From: Rhizobium leguminosarum
GTDB lineage: Bacteria; Pseudomonadota; Alphaproteobacteria; Rhizobiales; Rhizobiaceae
Direction of reading: 5' to 3'
Length of the DNA stretch: 21,274 nucleotides
Assembly: GCF_001652265.1 (NCBI RefSeq)
Contig: NZ_LWBS01000454.1
Coordinates: forward strand, 1-21,274
Part shown: in pieces, positions 14,834 through 21,274 of the stretch
Layout of the letters: each line of letters begins with the position of its first letter
How positions within the stretch are numbered: position 1 is the first letter of the stretch
The notes under the pieces: generated by a model
What the model was told of the DNA's origin: nothing
The model's database searches: none
What the model saw: the letters and a program-made list of their open reading frames with translations, nothing else
Translations under genes and position numbers: made by a program

Positions 14834-15829
14834 TCAGACCTTGGCGGATAGGCTTTTTTGGACGCTCCATTTGAAAAGCATCCGAAGTGCCTCCTCCGGC
14901 CTGCCGAAGAGATAGCCCTGCCCCATTTCGCATCCGAGCCGTTGCAGCGCTTCGGCTTCCGGCTCCTCTTCGACGCCTTCGGCGACGACCTGCAGTTTCA
15001 AACCGTGCGCCAAGGAGATGATCGCCCGCACTATTTCGAATATGCTTGGATTGCCGTTCATTCGCCTGACGAAGGACTGATCGATCTTGAGCTTATCGAG
15101 AGGGAGATCGGCAAGATAGCTCATCGACGAATAACCGGTTCCGAAGTCGTCCAGGGCAATGACGACTCCTGTTTCGCGAAGCGCACGCATCTTCACGATC
15201 GAGGGTCCACCTTGATTGAGGAACGTGGATTCCGTCAATTCGAGACATAAGCGTGAAGACGGAAGCCCGGTGCAGGACAACGCGTCTCTCATGTCGGCCT
15301 CGATGTCGGACCGCTCGAACTGAAGTGCCGATACGTTGACTGCGATACTGAGCTCGGCAGGCCAAGCGGCCGCCTCGGTGCAGGCTTCAAACAGCGTCCA
15401 GCGGCCGATATCGCAGAGTAAGCCGGAGGATTCAGCGATCGGAATGAACTCGGCCGGAGATATCAAACCGAACTCCGGATGGTTCCATCGGATCAACGCC
15501 TCCGCACCGACAAGACGCCCGCTCGTAAATTCGATCTGCGGCTGAAACAGCAGGAAGAACTGCCGGTTCCGGAGAGCATCGCGCATGTCCCCTTCGAGCC
15601 GACGCGACCTAGCCTGGCGAATGGCGGTCGTTGGATCGAAAGAAGACCATGGTCGGTCTGACAAGGCACTCGCCGCATCCAGCGCGGATTCGGCGGCGTT
15701 CAGGAGAGCGCCGGCAGCCGCATCGCCCGACCGGGCTATTCCGAGGCGAACCGAGATCGGCACAGCCGAACCGTGAAGGTATACGGGCTCCTCGAACAAC
15801 TTCAAAATTGCATTGGCAAAATCTTCCAT
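14834..15829 (-). CDS. EAL-domain cyclic-di-GMP phosphodiesterase, N-terminally truncated
   Basis: Taking the ATG at 15829 (331 aa), residues ~1-60 are the tail of a GGDEF domain (MEDFANAILKLFEEPVYLHG, then SVRLGIARSGD). Residues ~82-320 are a complete EAL domain. The signature EAL is at 110-112. The other metal and catalytic positions are all visible: AVNVSALQF, CLELTEST, IALDDFGTGYSSMSYL, LKIDQSFV, VVAEGVEEE and GCEMGQGYLFGRP. It should therefore hydrolyse c-di-GMP, favouring motility over biofilm. The N-terminus is out of frame with the rest of the GGDEF remains, and no good ribosome site precedes 15829, so translation of the surviving part is uncertain. Homologues normally have sensory and GGDEF parts of several hundred residues ahead of EAL. 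Confidence 0.7.
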   Translation of the reverse strand: MEDFANAILKLFEEPVYLHGSAVPISVRLGIARSGDAAAGALLNAAESALDAASALSDRPWSSFDPTTAIRQARSRRLEGDMRDALRNRQFFLLFQPQIEFTSGRLVGAEALIRWNHPEFGLISPAEFIPIAESSGLLCDIGRWTLFEACTEAAAWPAELSIAVNVSALQFERSDIEADMRDALSCTGLPSSRLCLELTESTFLNQGGPSIVKMRALRETGVVIALDDFGTGYSSMSYLADLPLDKLKIDQSFVRRMNGNPSIFEIVRAIISLAHGLKLQVVAEGVEEEPEAEALQRLGCEMGQGYLFGRPEEALRMLFKWSVQKSLSAKV

Positions 15830-15945
15830 CGGACGTGCAGTTCCGGGACGATCCCCAGATCCGCGCAAAGGAAGCAACCGCCAAGCTCGGCGATCAGCTC
15901 TTCGCGAGCGCCTTCTGATCGATCCTTGTGATAGCGGCTGAGATC
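15830..15945 (-). pseudogene. Frameshifted GGDEF remnant ahead of the EAL gene
   Basis: In the frame that reads LNRDLSRYHKDRSEGAREEL, then IAELGGCFLCADLGIVPELH, the spacing and the LGG..F pattern match the middle of a GGDEF domain, with the signature reduced to GGCF. The frame then stops beyond 15829, and the continuation EDFANAILKLF lies in the frame of the EAL gene, so a frameshift near 15830 separates them. The diguanylate cyclase half is lost. Confidence 0.5.
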
Positions 15946-15982
15946 TCTGTTCAGCCGAAGAGGTGCGCCTATCCAATGCGTC

Positions 15983-16094
15983 TTATGCCTGCTGATGTCG
16001 GCATAACGTGCATAATGCAGACATTCGGATTATGCCGAACTATTGGCGACGCGGCCTTTTCGGGCGGTGATTCCAGCTTCTCAACTCGGCATAA
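15983..16094. repeat. Cluster of TTATGCC / GGCATAA direct and inverted repeats
   Basis: TTATGCC at 15983-15989, TCGGCATAA at 15998-16006, its inverse TTATGCCGA at 16030-16038, and TCGGCATAA again at 16086-16094. The third copy also lies in the small palindrome TTCGG-ATTATG-CCGAA (16024-16039). Mixed direct and inverted copies of a 7-9 base word within 112 bases resemble a recombinase or regulator binding array. It lies in the gap 15977-16219, where no gene was seen, just upstream of the truncated GGDEF-EAL gene. Confidence 0.5.
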
Positions 16095-16219
16095 ACAGCT
16101 CGAACAATATCAATTCTTAACGGCGCATGATCCAATCCATCAGGACACTCCGTCAGTCTCCTGTGTCGCGGTTTAGGCTGCCGAAAGTCCGATGTTCATT
16201 CCGGCGTGATTTTCTTTTG

Positions 16220-18253
16220 CTATTTTTGATGAGCCAAGAGAACACGCCCGTCCCATTCTTCATTCGTTTGCTCGACAGCCCGTGATACGAGGTTGCTGTT
16301 AGCAAAGGATTGCGCCAGCGCCTGCCTCGGCGCGTTGAAGTCCGGTTGCGTCGAAACCAGAGTGATCAGCGAGAGGGGGCGATAAATACGCTCTTCCGTG
16401 ACCGCGCCCACCCAAAGCGGAGTCGGCTGTCCGTCCTTGAGTTCCAAGTCGGTGGTCCACAGGCGAAGAACGAGACGCGAGTTTGAGTTGGCCGGCGTGC
16501 CCCAGGATCGGACGAAGGTTAGATCTGGAAGACGTCCGCTCGCAAATAGAGGAACGACCGGCACAGCAACGGCGTCGGTGGATGCAGTGAGCCATGCTAG
16601 GGCAGTTACCGGCGTCCAACCCATCGAGGGCCTCCAACCATGTTGCTGCAGCACATCGTGCAAATCCTGCAGACTGCCCGCCCACTGGAACGTCAGCGGT
16701 TCCTCCACTTCACCGGTGAGATCGATCCGCCGCTCGGGTAGCGTCTGCCAACTTGTCGCCCACCAGTCGGCAACTGCCGTGATCTGTGTCGCGCTCTTGG
16801 CTGCATACCGCTCGACATCGATCGCATGGCTTCGATAGATGTTGCCTCCGCCCGCAAGGAGGAGCGCTAGGGACGCGGCGACAAGCAAGGCGGGGGATCC
16901 TATTCGTTCGACCGGACGCCGCAGATAAAAGAGGCCAAGCAGGATCAGCCAAGCGGAACCGAATGCCGCCCCGCCAACCACGTCGGAGAACCAATGAGCG
17001 CCGAGGTACAGACGCGAGAACGCGATCAGGAAGATCAGCACCGCAGCGCCTACGGCGACGGAAACCTGCAGCGCCGGACGAAGCTCCCGGGCAATGAGAA
17101 ATGCAAGAAAACCGTAGAGCACCATGTTCGTCGTGCTATGGCCGCTCGGGAAGGAAAATGCACTCCAGCCGGAATAGAGCAGCTCATCAGGTCTTGCTCT
17201 GTGGAGTGTAACCTTGATGACGGTGTTGAGGGCCGACGCCCCTGCGACAGCAACCAGCCAGAAAACAGCCGTGCGCCACGCACGTCTCCACAGGAGCCAT
17301 AGCAACACGATAGCCGTGACCGCCACTACGACTCTGGTGTCGCCAAGCTCGGTGAGACCGATCATGATCGCGTCGCCGGCTGGCGTGCGAACTTCCTGCA
17401 GTGCATTGTAGATGGCGCTGTCGGCAAGAACCAGCGGATCACCGTTGATCACGTCCTCGAGGACGCCGAAGAATACCCAGGCGGCGGCGCCGAGAAGGAC
17501 AAGCATCAGCGCGAGAACCCGCGCGTCGGAACGCGCCGGATCGAGCAGGCTGGTGATGCTGCGGCTGAGCCAGGTGTCGCGGCTCGAAGCCCAGTTCCGC
17601 ATCTCTGTAACACCAGCGTCCAGAAGCGGAACAGCGCGCCTCAACGTCCATCGCGCGAGACGCAGCGTGACCCAGCCAACCGCGAGCAAGATGAACAAAA
17701 GGATCGCCAGCGGCTTCGCGGCTGCGCCGAGAGCGCTGAATGTGGCGCCGACGAGAACGCCAGGCAAAATGTGTGACGGCGCCCAGACAAGGGCAGAGGC
17801 GATGTTGACGGCATAAAACCGCCTCACCGACATTCCGAGCATGCCAGCGAGAAGCGGGACGAATGCGCGAACCCCCGGTACAAATCGGGCGATAAAGACA
17901 CTCTTGTCCCCGTGCCGCTTGAAAAAGGCCTCGCTACGCGCGATCAGTTCGGGGTGCCTGTTCAGTGGCCAGCGCCCAAGAATCTCCCGGTGGTAGCGGT
18001 GGCCGAGCCAGAAAGAGACACCATCCCCGACGATCGCGCCTGCTGTCGCTGCGGCCAGCAAGGGCCACAGCAACAGGACACCACTCGGAACGAGAGCGCT
18101 GAGCGCCAGTATCACCGCCGTGCCTGGAACGACGACGCCGATCATTGGGATCGACTCAGAGAGCGCAAGCAGGAACACTGCGAGATAGGCAATGTGCGAA
18201 TGCGCGCTCAGCCAGTCGATCACCGATGAGACCAAGGACGCCATTGCCGTCAT
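16220..18253 (-). CDS. DedA-PAP2-LssY fusion membrane protein (677 aa)
   Basis: Three modules are fused. Residues ~1-205 are a DedA/SNARE-associated domain (SESIPMIGVVVPGTAVILAL, GDGVSFWLGHRYHR, FIARFVPGVRAFVPLLAGML), a family linked to lipid-carrier flipping. Residues ~265-450 are a PAP2 lipid phosphatase with all three motifs: K347-x6-R354-P355, P369-S-G-H372 and S413-R-x5-H420-x3-D424. Residues ~475-670 are an LssY-type C-terminal domain. Many membrane helices span the first two parts. The order suggests an enzyme that dephosphorylates a lipid phosphate or pyrophosphate and moves the product. The start ATG at 18253 is 1 base after the stop of the PAP2 gene upstream, so the two are translationally coupled. 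LssY-type proteins were first noted near type I secretion genes of Legionella; none are seen here. Confidence 0.88.
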   Translation of the reverse strand: MTAMASLVSSVIDWLSAHSHIAYLAVFLLALSESIPMIGVVVPGTAVILALSALVPSGVLLLWPLLAAATAGAIVGDGVSFWLGHRYHREILGRWPLNRHPELIARSEAFFKRHGDKSVFIARFVPGVRAFVPLLAGMLGMSVRRFYAVNIASALVWAPSHILPGVLVGATFSALGAAAKPLAILLFILLAVGWVTLRLARWTLRRAVPLLDAGVTEMRNWASSRDTWLSRSITSLLDPARSDARVLALMLVLLGAAAWVFFGVLEDVINGDPLVLADSAIYNALQEVRTPAGDAIMIGLTELGDTRVVVAVTAIVLLWLLWRRAWRTAVFWLVAVAGASALNTVIKVTLHRARPDELLYSGWSAFSFPSGHSTTNMVLYGFLAFLIARELRPALQVSVAVGAAVLIFLIAFSRLYLGAHWFSDVVGGAAFGSAWLILLGLFYLRRPVERIGSPALLVAASLALLLAGGGNIYRSHAIDVERYAAKSATQITAVADWWATSWQTLPERRIDLTGEVEEPLTFQWAGSLQDLHDVLQQHGWRPSMGWTPVTALAWLTASTDAVAVPVVPLFASGRLPDLTFVRSWGTPANSNSRLVLRLWTTDLELKDGQPTPLWVGAVTEERIYRPLSLITLVSTQPDFNAPRQALAQSFANSNLVSRAVEQTNEEWDGRVLLAHQK

Positions 18254-18254
18254 C

Positions 18255-18806
18255 CTACAGGATGCTGGTGATCAGCCGGTCGGCTCTGGTGCCTTCCCGA
18301 TACACCGCACGGACAATGAGCGCTGCAATAAACCCGGTCAGCGCGCCGCCGAGAACGTCGCTGGCATAGTGGGTGCCGATATAAATACGGGAGAAGGTGA
18401 CCAGGCAGGCCGCGGCAAGGAAAGCAAGTCCGGCTCGTCGCGAGCCATGAATGAGCAAGGTTGCCGCGATCGCGAAGGTCGCCGTCGCATGGTCGGAGGG
18501 AAACGAAAAGTCGGCGCTTCGTTCGATCAGCAGGTTGGTTATTCCGCCGTCATAAGGACGAGCCCGGTGAACCTCGAGGAGAATGAGCTGGTTGAGGCCG
18601 AGCCCCAATAGAAACGAGAACCCTGCCGCAACGAGGATATGCCGCATGTGCGGTCTGTCGGGCCTCCGCCACCATTGAACGGCGACCGCCAGAACCATAA
18701 GCGGAACGCCGATACTGGAGATCCAGATCATTAGAAGATCGAGAGCAGCGCTATGTCCTGCCAGTCCGTTGATCGCATGCGTTAGGGCGACGTCGAGTTC
18801 ATACAT
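18255..18806 (-). CDS. PAP2-family lipid phosphatase (undecaprenyl-diphosphatase-like)
   Basis: A 183-residue protein with about five or six membrane helices. The second and third PAP2 motifs are intact: P103-S-D-H106 (FSFPSDHATAT) and S139-R-x5-H146-x3-D150 (SRIYIGTHYASD). The first motif, K-x6-RP, has leucine at position 76 in place of lysine (ILLEVHRARP), a loss of a phosphate-binding residue. The PSDH form is common in BcrC-type undecaprenyl-diphosphate phosphatases, which recycle the cell-wall lipid carrier. GGAG lies 8 bases before the ATG at 18806. It is coupled to the DedA-PAP2-LssY gene downstream and lies 87 bases after the MFS gene, probably in one operon with both. Confidence 0.85.
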   Translation of the reverse strand: MYELDVALTHAINGLAGHSAALDLLMIWISSIGVPLMVLAVAVQWWRRPDRPHMRHILVAAGFSFLLGLGLNQLILLEVHRARPYDGGITNLLIERSADFSFPSDHATATFAIAATLLIHGSRRAGLAFLAAACLVTFSRIYIGTHYASDVLGGALTGFIAALIVRAVYREGTRADRLITSIL

Positions 18807-18893
18807 CGGCAGTCTCCAGTTTGACTCAAGCAGCCTCAGACGCGCTGCCTTGGTGATTGATTTGACGCGATCACATGGCCGGGCGGCAGATAC

Positions 18894-20141
18894 TCACCTA
18901 TCGGTCCGATCTCCCAGCCGGACGCGCACGATGAATAAGCCGGCGAGAGTCATCATGGTGAAAGCGGCTCCCGCCAAGAATGTGCCCTGCGGTCCCGTCA
19001 TGTCCCATAGGGCACCGGCGACAACACTGGCTGCGAGCAGTGCAATCCCTGTCACCAGGTTGAACACGCCGAAGGCAGTTCCACGCAGCTCGGCGGGAGC
19101 GCTTTCGGCAATCAAGGTTGCCAGCAGGCCCTGGGTGAAGCCCATATGAAGACCCCAGAGCACGACGCCAAATCCAACCCAGACAATATCGGCCGCGAAT
19201 GCAAGCGCGAGATCGGCTCCGAGCAGAAGGACGAGTCCGACGGCTAGAAGGGTTGTACGATTGACGCGATCCGACAGCACACCAACTGGATAGGCGGAAA
19301 GGGAGTAGGCAAGGCTCATGACGACCAGGACAACGGGGATCGCCGTTATGGAGACGCCGATGGATTGCGCCCGCAAGATCAAAAATGCTTCGCTGAAACG
19401 GGCGAGTGTGAAGACGGCCGCGACCGCGACCACCCACCAATAGGTCGCTCCCAATCGGCGCAGTTCATCGCGATGCAGCGGCATCTGGACACGACGCTGC
19501 TCCTTGGGACGACCCGGCTCCTTGACCGCGACGACGATCAGACCAACGGACAGGAACGCCGGGATAACGGCGATCCAGAACACCGCCTGGAAATGGTCTG
19601 CTGTTAGCCACATCAAGCCAATAGCGAACAGCGGTCCGAGGAAGGCGCCGACCGTGTCGAGTGATTGCCGCAGGCCAAAGCTGGCGCCACGCAGATCGGG
19701 TGGGGCGATGTCAGCGACGAGGGCGTCGCGTGGCGCCCCTCTGATGCCCTTGCCGATACGATCGATGAATCGCGCCGCGATCAGCCATTCGATGGACGCA
19801 GCCAGCGGGAAGATAGGCTTGGTGAAGGCGGCTAGGCCGTAGCCGAGCGCCGCCAGAAGCTTGCGCTTGCCGAGCCAGTCACTGAGAGCGCCGGAAAAGA
19901 CCTTCGTGATTGAGGCTGTCGCCTCGGCGATACCTTCGATGATGCCGACGCTCAATGCTGACGTCCCGAGCACTGTGACCATGTAGATGGGTAACAGTGC
20001 GTGGATCATCTCGGAGGATATATCCATGAGCATCGAGACGAACCCGAGGACCCAGATCCCCGTCGGGAGGCCGGAACTGCGGATAAGCCAGCTGCTAGTG
20101 CTCGCCACGGCTTGGTCAGGCCTGTCTAGTTGACCGCTCAT
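18894..20141 (-). CDS. MFS transporter (415 aa)
   Basis: Twelve hydrophobic segments. Conserved loops include SMLMDISSEMIHALLPIYMV near the first helix and GALSDWLGKRKLLAALGYGL, the family's loop 2-3 motif, followed by FIDRIGKGIRGAPRDALVAD. This is a major facilitator carrier of the drug/metabolite-efflux type. The substrate is not evident. The ATG at 20141 abuts the TAA of the ChrB-like gene (TAAATG), so the two are certainly read together. ChrB-like proteins paired with an MFS carrier of this kind recur in alphaproteobacteria; efflux of an oxyanion such as chromate is possible, though no CHR-family transporter is present. Confidence 0.88.
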   Translation of the reverse strand: MSGQLDRPDQAVASTSSWLIRSSGLPTGIWVLGFVSMLMDISSEMIHALLPIYMVTVLGTSALSVGIIEGIAEATASITKVFSGALSDWLGKRKLLAALGYGLAAFTKPIFPLAASIEWLIAARFIDRIGKGIRGAPRDALVADIAPPDLRGASFGLRQSLDTVGAFLGPLFAIGLMWLTADHFQAVFWIAVIPAFLSVGLIVVAVKEPGRPKEQRRVQMPLHRDELRRLGATYWWVVAVAAVFTLARFSEAFLILRAQSIGVSITAIPVVLVVMSLAYSLSAYPVGVLSDRVNRTTLLAVGLVLLLGADLALAFAADIVWVGFGVVLWGLHMGFTQGLLATLIAESAPAELRGTAFGVFNLVTGIALLAASVVAGALWDMTGPQGTFLAGAAFTMMTLAGLFIVRVRLGDRTDR

Positions 20142-20684
20142 TTATCGGTTCTCGTCATGAGCATCGAAGACCCTTTGCGCGTAGCCGTCGAGCAATGCCT
20201 CGCACCCTCGTAAGCGTTCGCCCGCCTCTGCCGCGAGCGTGGCTCCGTAAAAATCGAGCTTCTTGATCTTCTCCAACCAGCCCTGGAGCTTCCTTAAGTC
20301 GGTGTCTTCCTCCTCGAGTTCGGCATAAGTGAACTTGTTGATCGCGATCTCCTTTGCGATCTCGGCCTCGAAATCGGCGCACCGTCCCAGAAACTCCCGA
20401 TACTGATCGTCGCGGTCGGCTTTGAAGCGGGACACGACCTTGTCCTCTTGCGCGCGGTCGAGGGCAACTGTCTCCAGGATGACGGATTCACCGCCCATCT
20501 TGGAAACATCGTTCTCGAGCATCTTCAGGCGCCGGACATGATCGTCGGTCTTCGGCAGCAAACAAACCCCATTCTGCAGATAGACGGCGCCGATTCCCTT
20601 CAGCCGCCGCCAAAGCGCGATGCGTTTGGTCGCGGGGTCTGGGGGCACTTTATAGGTGAGTAAGAGCCAAGCCAAATTCGTCAT
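20142..20684 (-). CDS. ChrB N-terminal-domain protein (180 aa)
   Basis: Begins MTNLAWLLLTYKVPPDPATK, then RIALWRRLKGIGAVYLQNGV and CLLPKTDDHVRRLKMLENDV: the N-terminal domain of the chromate-resistance regulator ChrB. The usual second domain of ChrB (about 150 more residues) is absent; the remainder is a charged helical stretch (residues ~90-175). The frame opens at a TTG at 20702, but the ATG at 20684 is preferred. A near-perfect promoter ends 6 bases before it, leaving no room for a Shine-Dalgarno, so the mRNA would be leaderless or nearly so. It is probably a sensor or regulator that controls itself and the abutting MFS gene. Confidence 0.82.
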   Translation of the reverse strand: MTNLAWLLLTYKVPPDPATKRIALWRRLKGIGAVYLQNGVCLLPKTDDHVRRLKMLENDVSKMGGESVILETVALDRAQEDKVVSRFKADRDDQYREFLGRCADFEAEIAKEIAINKFTYAELEEEDTDLRKLQGWLEKIKKLDFYGATLAAEAGERLRGCEALLDGYAQRVFDAHDENR

Positions 20685-20690
20685 GTCACG

Positions 20691-20719
20691 ATTATATTGC
20701 AACGACCGTTACAAATCAA
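20691..20719 (-). promoter_or_regulatory. Sigma-70 promoter of the ChrB-like/MFS operon
   Basis: On the minus strand TTGATT (20714-20719), a 17-base spacer and a perfect TATAAT (20691-20696). The expected start of transcription falls at or within a base or two of the ATG at 20684, implying a leaderless message. Confidence 0.75.
20697..20714. promoter_or_regulatory. Operator-like palindrome filling the promoter spacer
   Basis: TTGCAACGACCGTTACAA has arms of 8 bases with one mismatch around a 2-base centre. It occupies the whole spacer between the -35 and -10 boxes, touching the -35. A dimeric repressor bound there would block RNA polymerase. The neighbouring ChrB-like product is the natural candidate (inference). 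Confidence 0.6.
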
Positions 20720-20848
20720 CTATGGTTTCCAGCTCATTGAAAGAGTGTCGTTGGCGATGGAGTCGGTCGAGGGCGCGCAGCATCTCCGTAACGGAATTCT
20801 CATGGTCATGATCGCGAATGGCTTCCGTTCACCAGAAAATGAGCCCTT

Positions 20849-21118
20849 ATGAACGAGCACCACCGATCCCATCAACGAATATATCGATGCGTTCCTCCAA
20901 CGATTGCGCGAAGAGCAGCATACCGAGTCGACCATCAAATCCTGGACGTCGTGGCAAAAGGAATGCATGAGAAATCGATCCCGCTCGAAAACCTGACGAT
21001 GGAGATCGCCCCTTCGCTCGTCCAACGAAAGGCGGCGAACACCCGATACCACATCCATCGTTTTATCCGATTCCTTAGGGAGCAAGGAGCGTGCGCGCCG
21101 TTGCGCGCTCCAACATAA
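20849..21118 (+). pseudogene. Decayed tyrosine recombinase (phage-type integrase), N-terminal part
   Basis: Two frames carry the N-terminal (core-binding) domain of a rhizobial site-specific integrase: TSTTDPINEYIDAFLQRLRE then EQHTESTIKSW (20853-20946), followed by LDVVAKGMHEKSIPLENLTM and RYHIHRFIRFLREQGA in the other frame up to the stop at 21116-21118. An extra base just after the ATG at 20849 (ATGAACG for ATGACG) would explain the first shift, and a small deletion near 20938 the second. The catalytic R-H-R-Y domain is missing entirely. The end of the fragment lies 29 bases from the IS66 terminus, so insertion probably removed the rest. Confidence 0.65.
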
Positions 21119-21147
21119 AATGAAGTTATCCAGGCAGCACTTCGAAC

Positions 21148-21274
21148 GTAAGCGGCAAGCCGAGGCCGTTCAGCCTGTGTAGTTCCACGGCATGAGTGCA
21201 TCGATTTCGCTGCTGGGCCAGCTGTTGGCTATGCGCTCGAGGGTCTGGGTGAGCCAGGCCTGCGGATCGACGTT
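21148..21274. mobile_element. IS66-family insertion sequence, left terminus (runs off right edge)
   Basis: GTAAGCGGCAAGCCGAGGC at 21148 matches the GTAAGCG start of IS66-family inverted repeats, and the end of the transposase lies immediately inside it, as expected. IS66 elements duplicate 8 bases of target; the outside flank is CTTCGAAC (21140-21147), to be compared with the unseen right end. Confidence 0.8.
21170..21274 (-). CDS. IS66 transposase (TnpC-type), C-terminal 34 residues
   Basis: The minus strand reads NVDPQAWLTQTLERIANSWP, then SSEIDALMPWNYTG and a stop at 21170. The WLT.TL.RIA..WP...ID.LMPWN ending is the hallmark C-terminus of IS66-family DDE transposases. The catalytic part lies outside the window, so whether the element is intact is unknown. 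The stop codon is 22 bases from the element's inverted repeat, normal for the family. Confidence 0.88.
   Translation of the reverse strand, partial: NVDPQAWLTQTLERIANSWPSSEIDALMPWNYTG

Noticed and set aside
14319..14933. 204-codon minus-strand frame bridging the EAL and glycosyltransferase genes
   Set aside because: Overlaps both real genes in another frame and has no protein-family features.
18145..18611. Plus-strand frames opposite the PAP2 gene
   Set aside because: Antisense shadows of a gene with two intact PAP2 motifs.
1..21274. CRISPR array, tRNA, rRNA or replication origin
   Set aside because: No regularly spaced repeats, cloverleaf-like sequences, conserved rRNA stretches or iteron/parS-like clusters were noticed on reading through.

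Overview
The window looks like chromosome or large-replicon sequence from a GC-rich alphaproteobacterium of the Rhizobiaceae type (Rhizobium, Agrobacterium or Ensifer). This is inferred from the protein families present: DUF1236 proteins, a rhizobial-style chemotaxis receptor start, EAL and LuxR regulators, a ChrB-like protein next to an MFS carrier, and an IS66 end. The species cannot be fixed from sequence alone. No rRNA, tRNA or CRISPR array was seen.

Layout. 1-2482 (minus): the N-terminus of a chemotaxis receptor runs off the left edge, followed by two tandem paralogous LuxR-type regulators. 2640-6796 (plus): a frameshifted relic of a PD40/TolB-like repeat protein, then a 1063-residue serralysin-like RTX protein whose zinc-protease motif is destroyed, then a LysE-family exporter. 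6797-10072 is a low-density accessory stretch. It holds small hypothetical genes, an Imm8-like relic, a decayed L,D-transpeptidase and a surface-antigen-like lipoprotein, separated by apparently empty DNA.

10073-13088 (minus) is an envelope-type cluster: a single-pass membrane protein, two DUF1236 proteins of very different size, a BON-domain protein and a NarL-type response regulator with an unusually short receiver domain. Several members have strong Shine-Dalgarno sites, and stable hairpins separate some of them. 13298-15976 (minus) carries a family 2 glycosyltransferase and an EAL phosphodiesterase whose GGDEF half is decayed.

16220-20719 (minus) is the most coherent unit. A promoter with an operator-like palindrome filling its spacer drives a ChrB-like protein and an abutting MFS transporter. 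A PAP2 phosphatase and a DedA-PAP2-LssY fusion protein follow on the same strand and are probably co-transcribed. The products suggest a stress- or metal-responsive envelope module (inference).

The right edge carries a decayed tyrosine recombinase and the exact terminus of an IS66-family element with the end of its transposase. The clearest unusual items are the RTX pseudoprotease, the self-contained ChrB promoter/operator, a response regulator with a shortened receiver, a cluster of TTATGCC/GGCATAA repeats upstream of the EAL gene, and an inverted repeat that could bury a ribosome-binding site.
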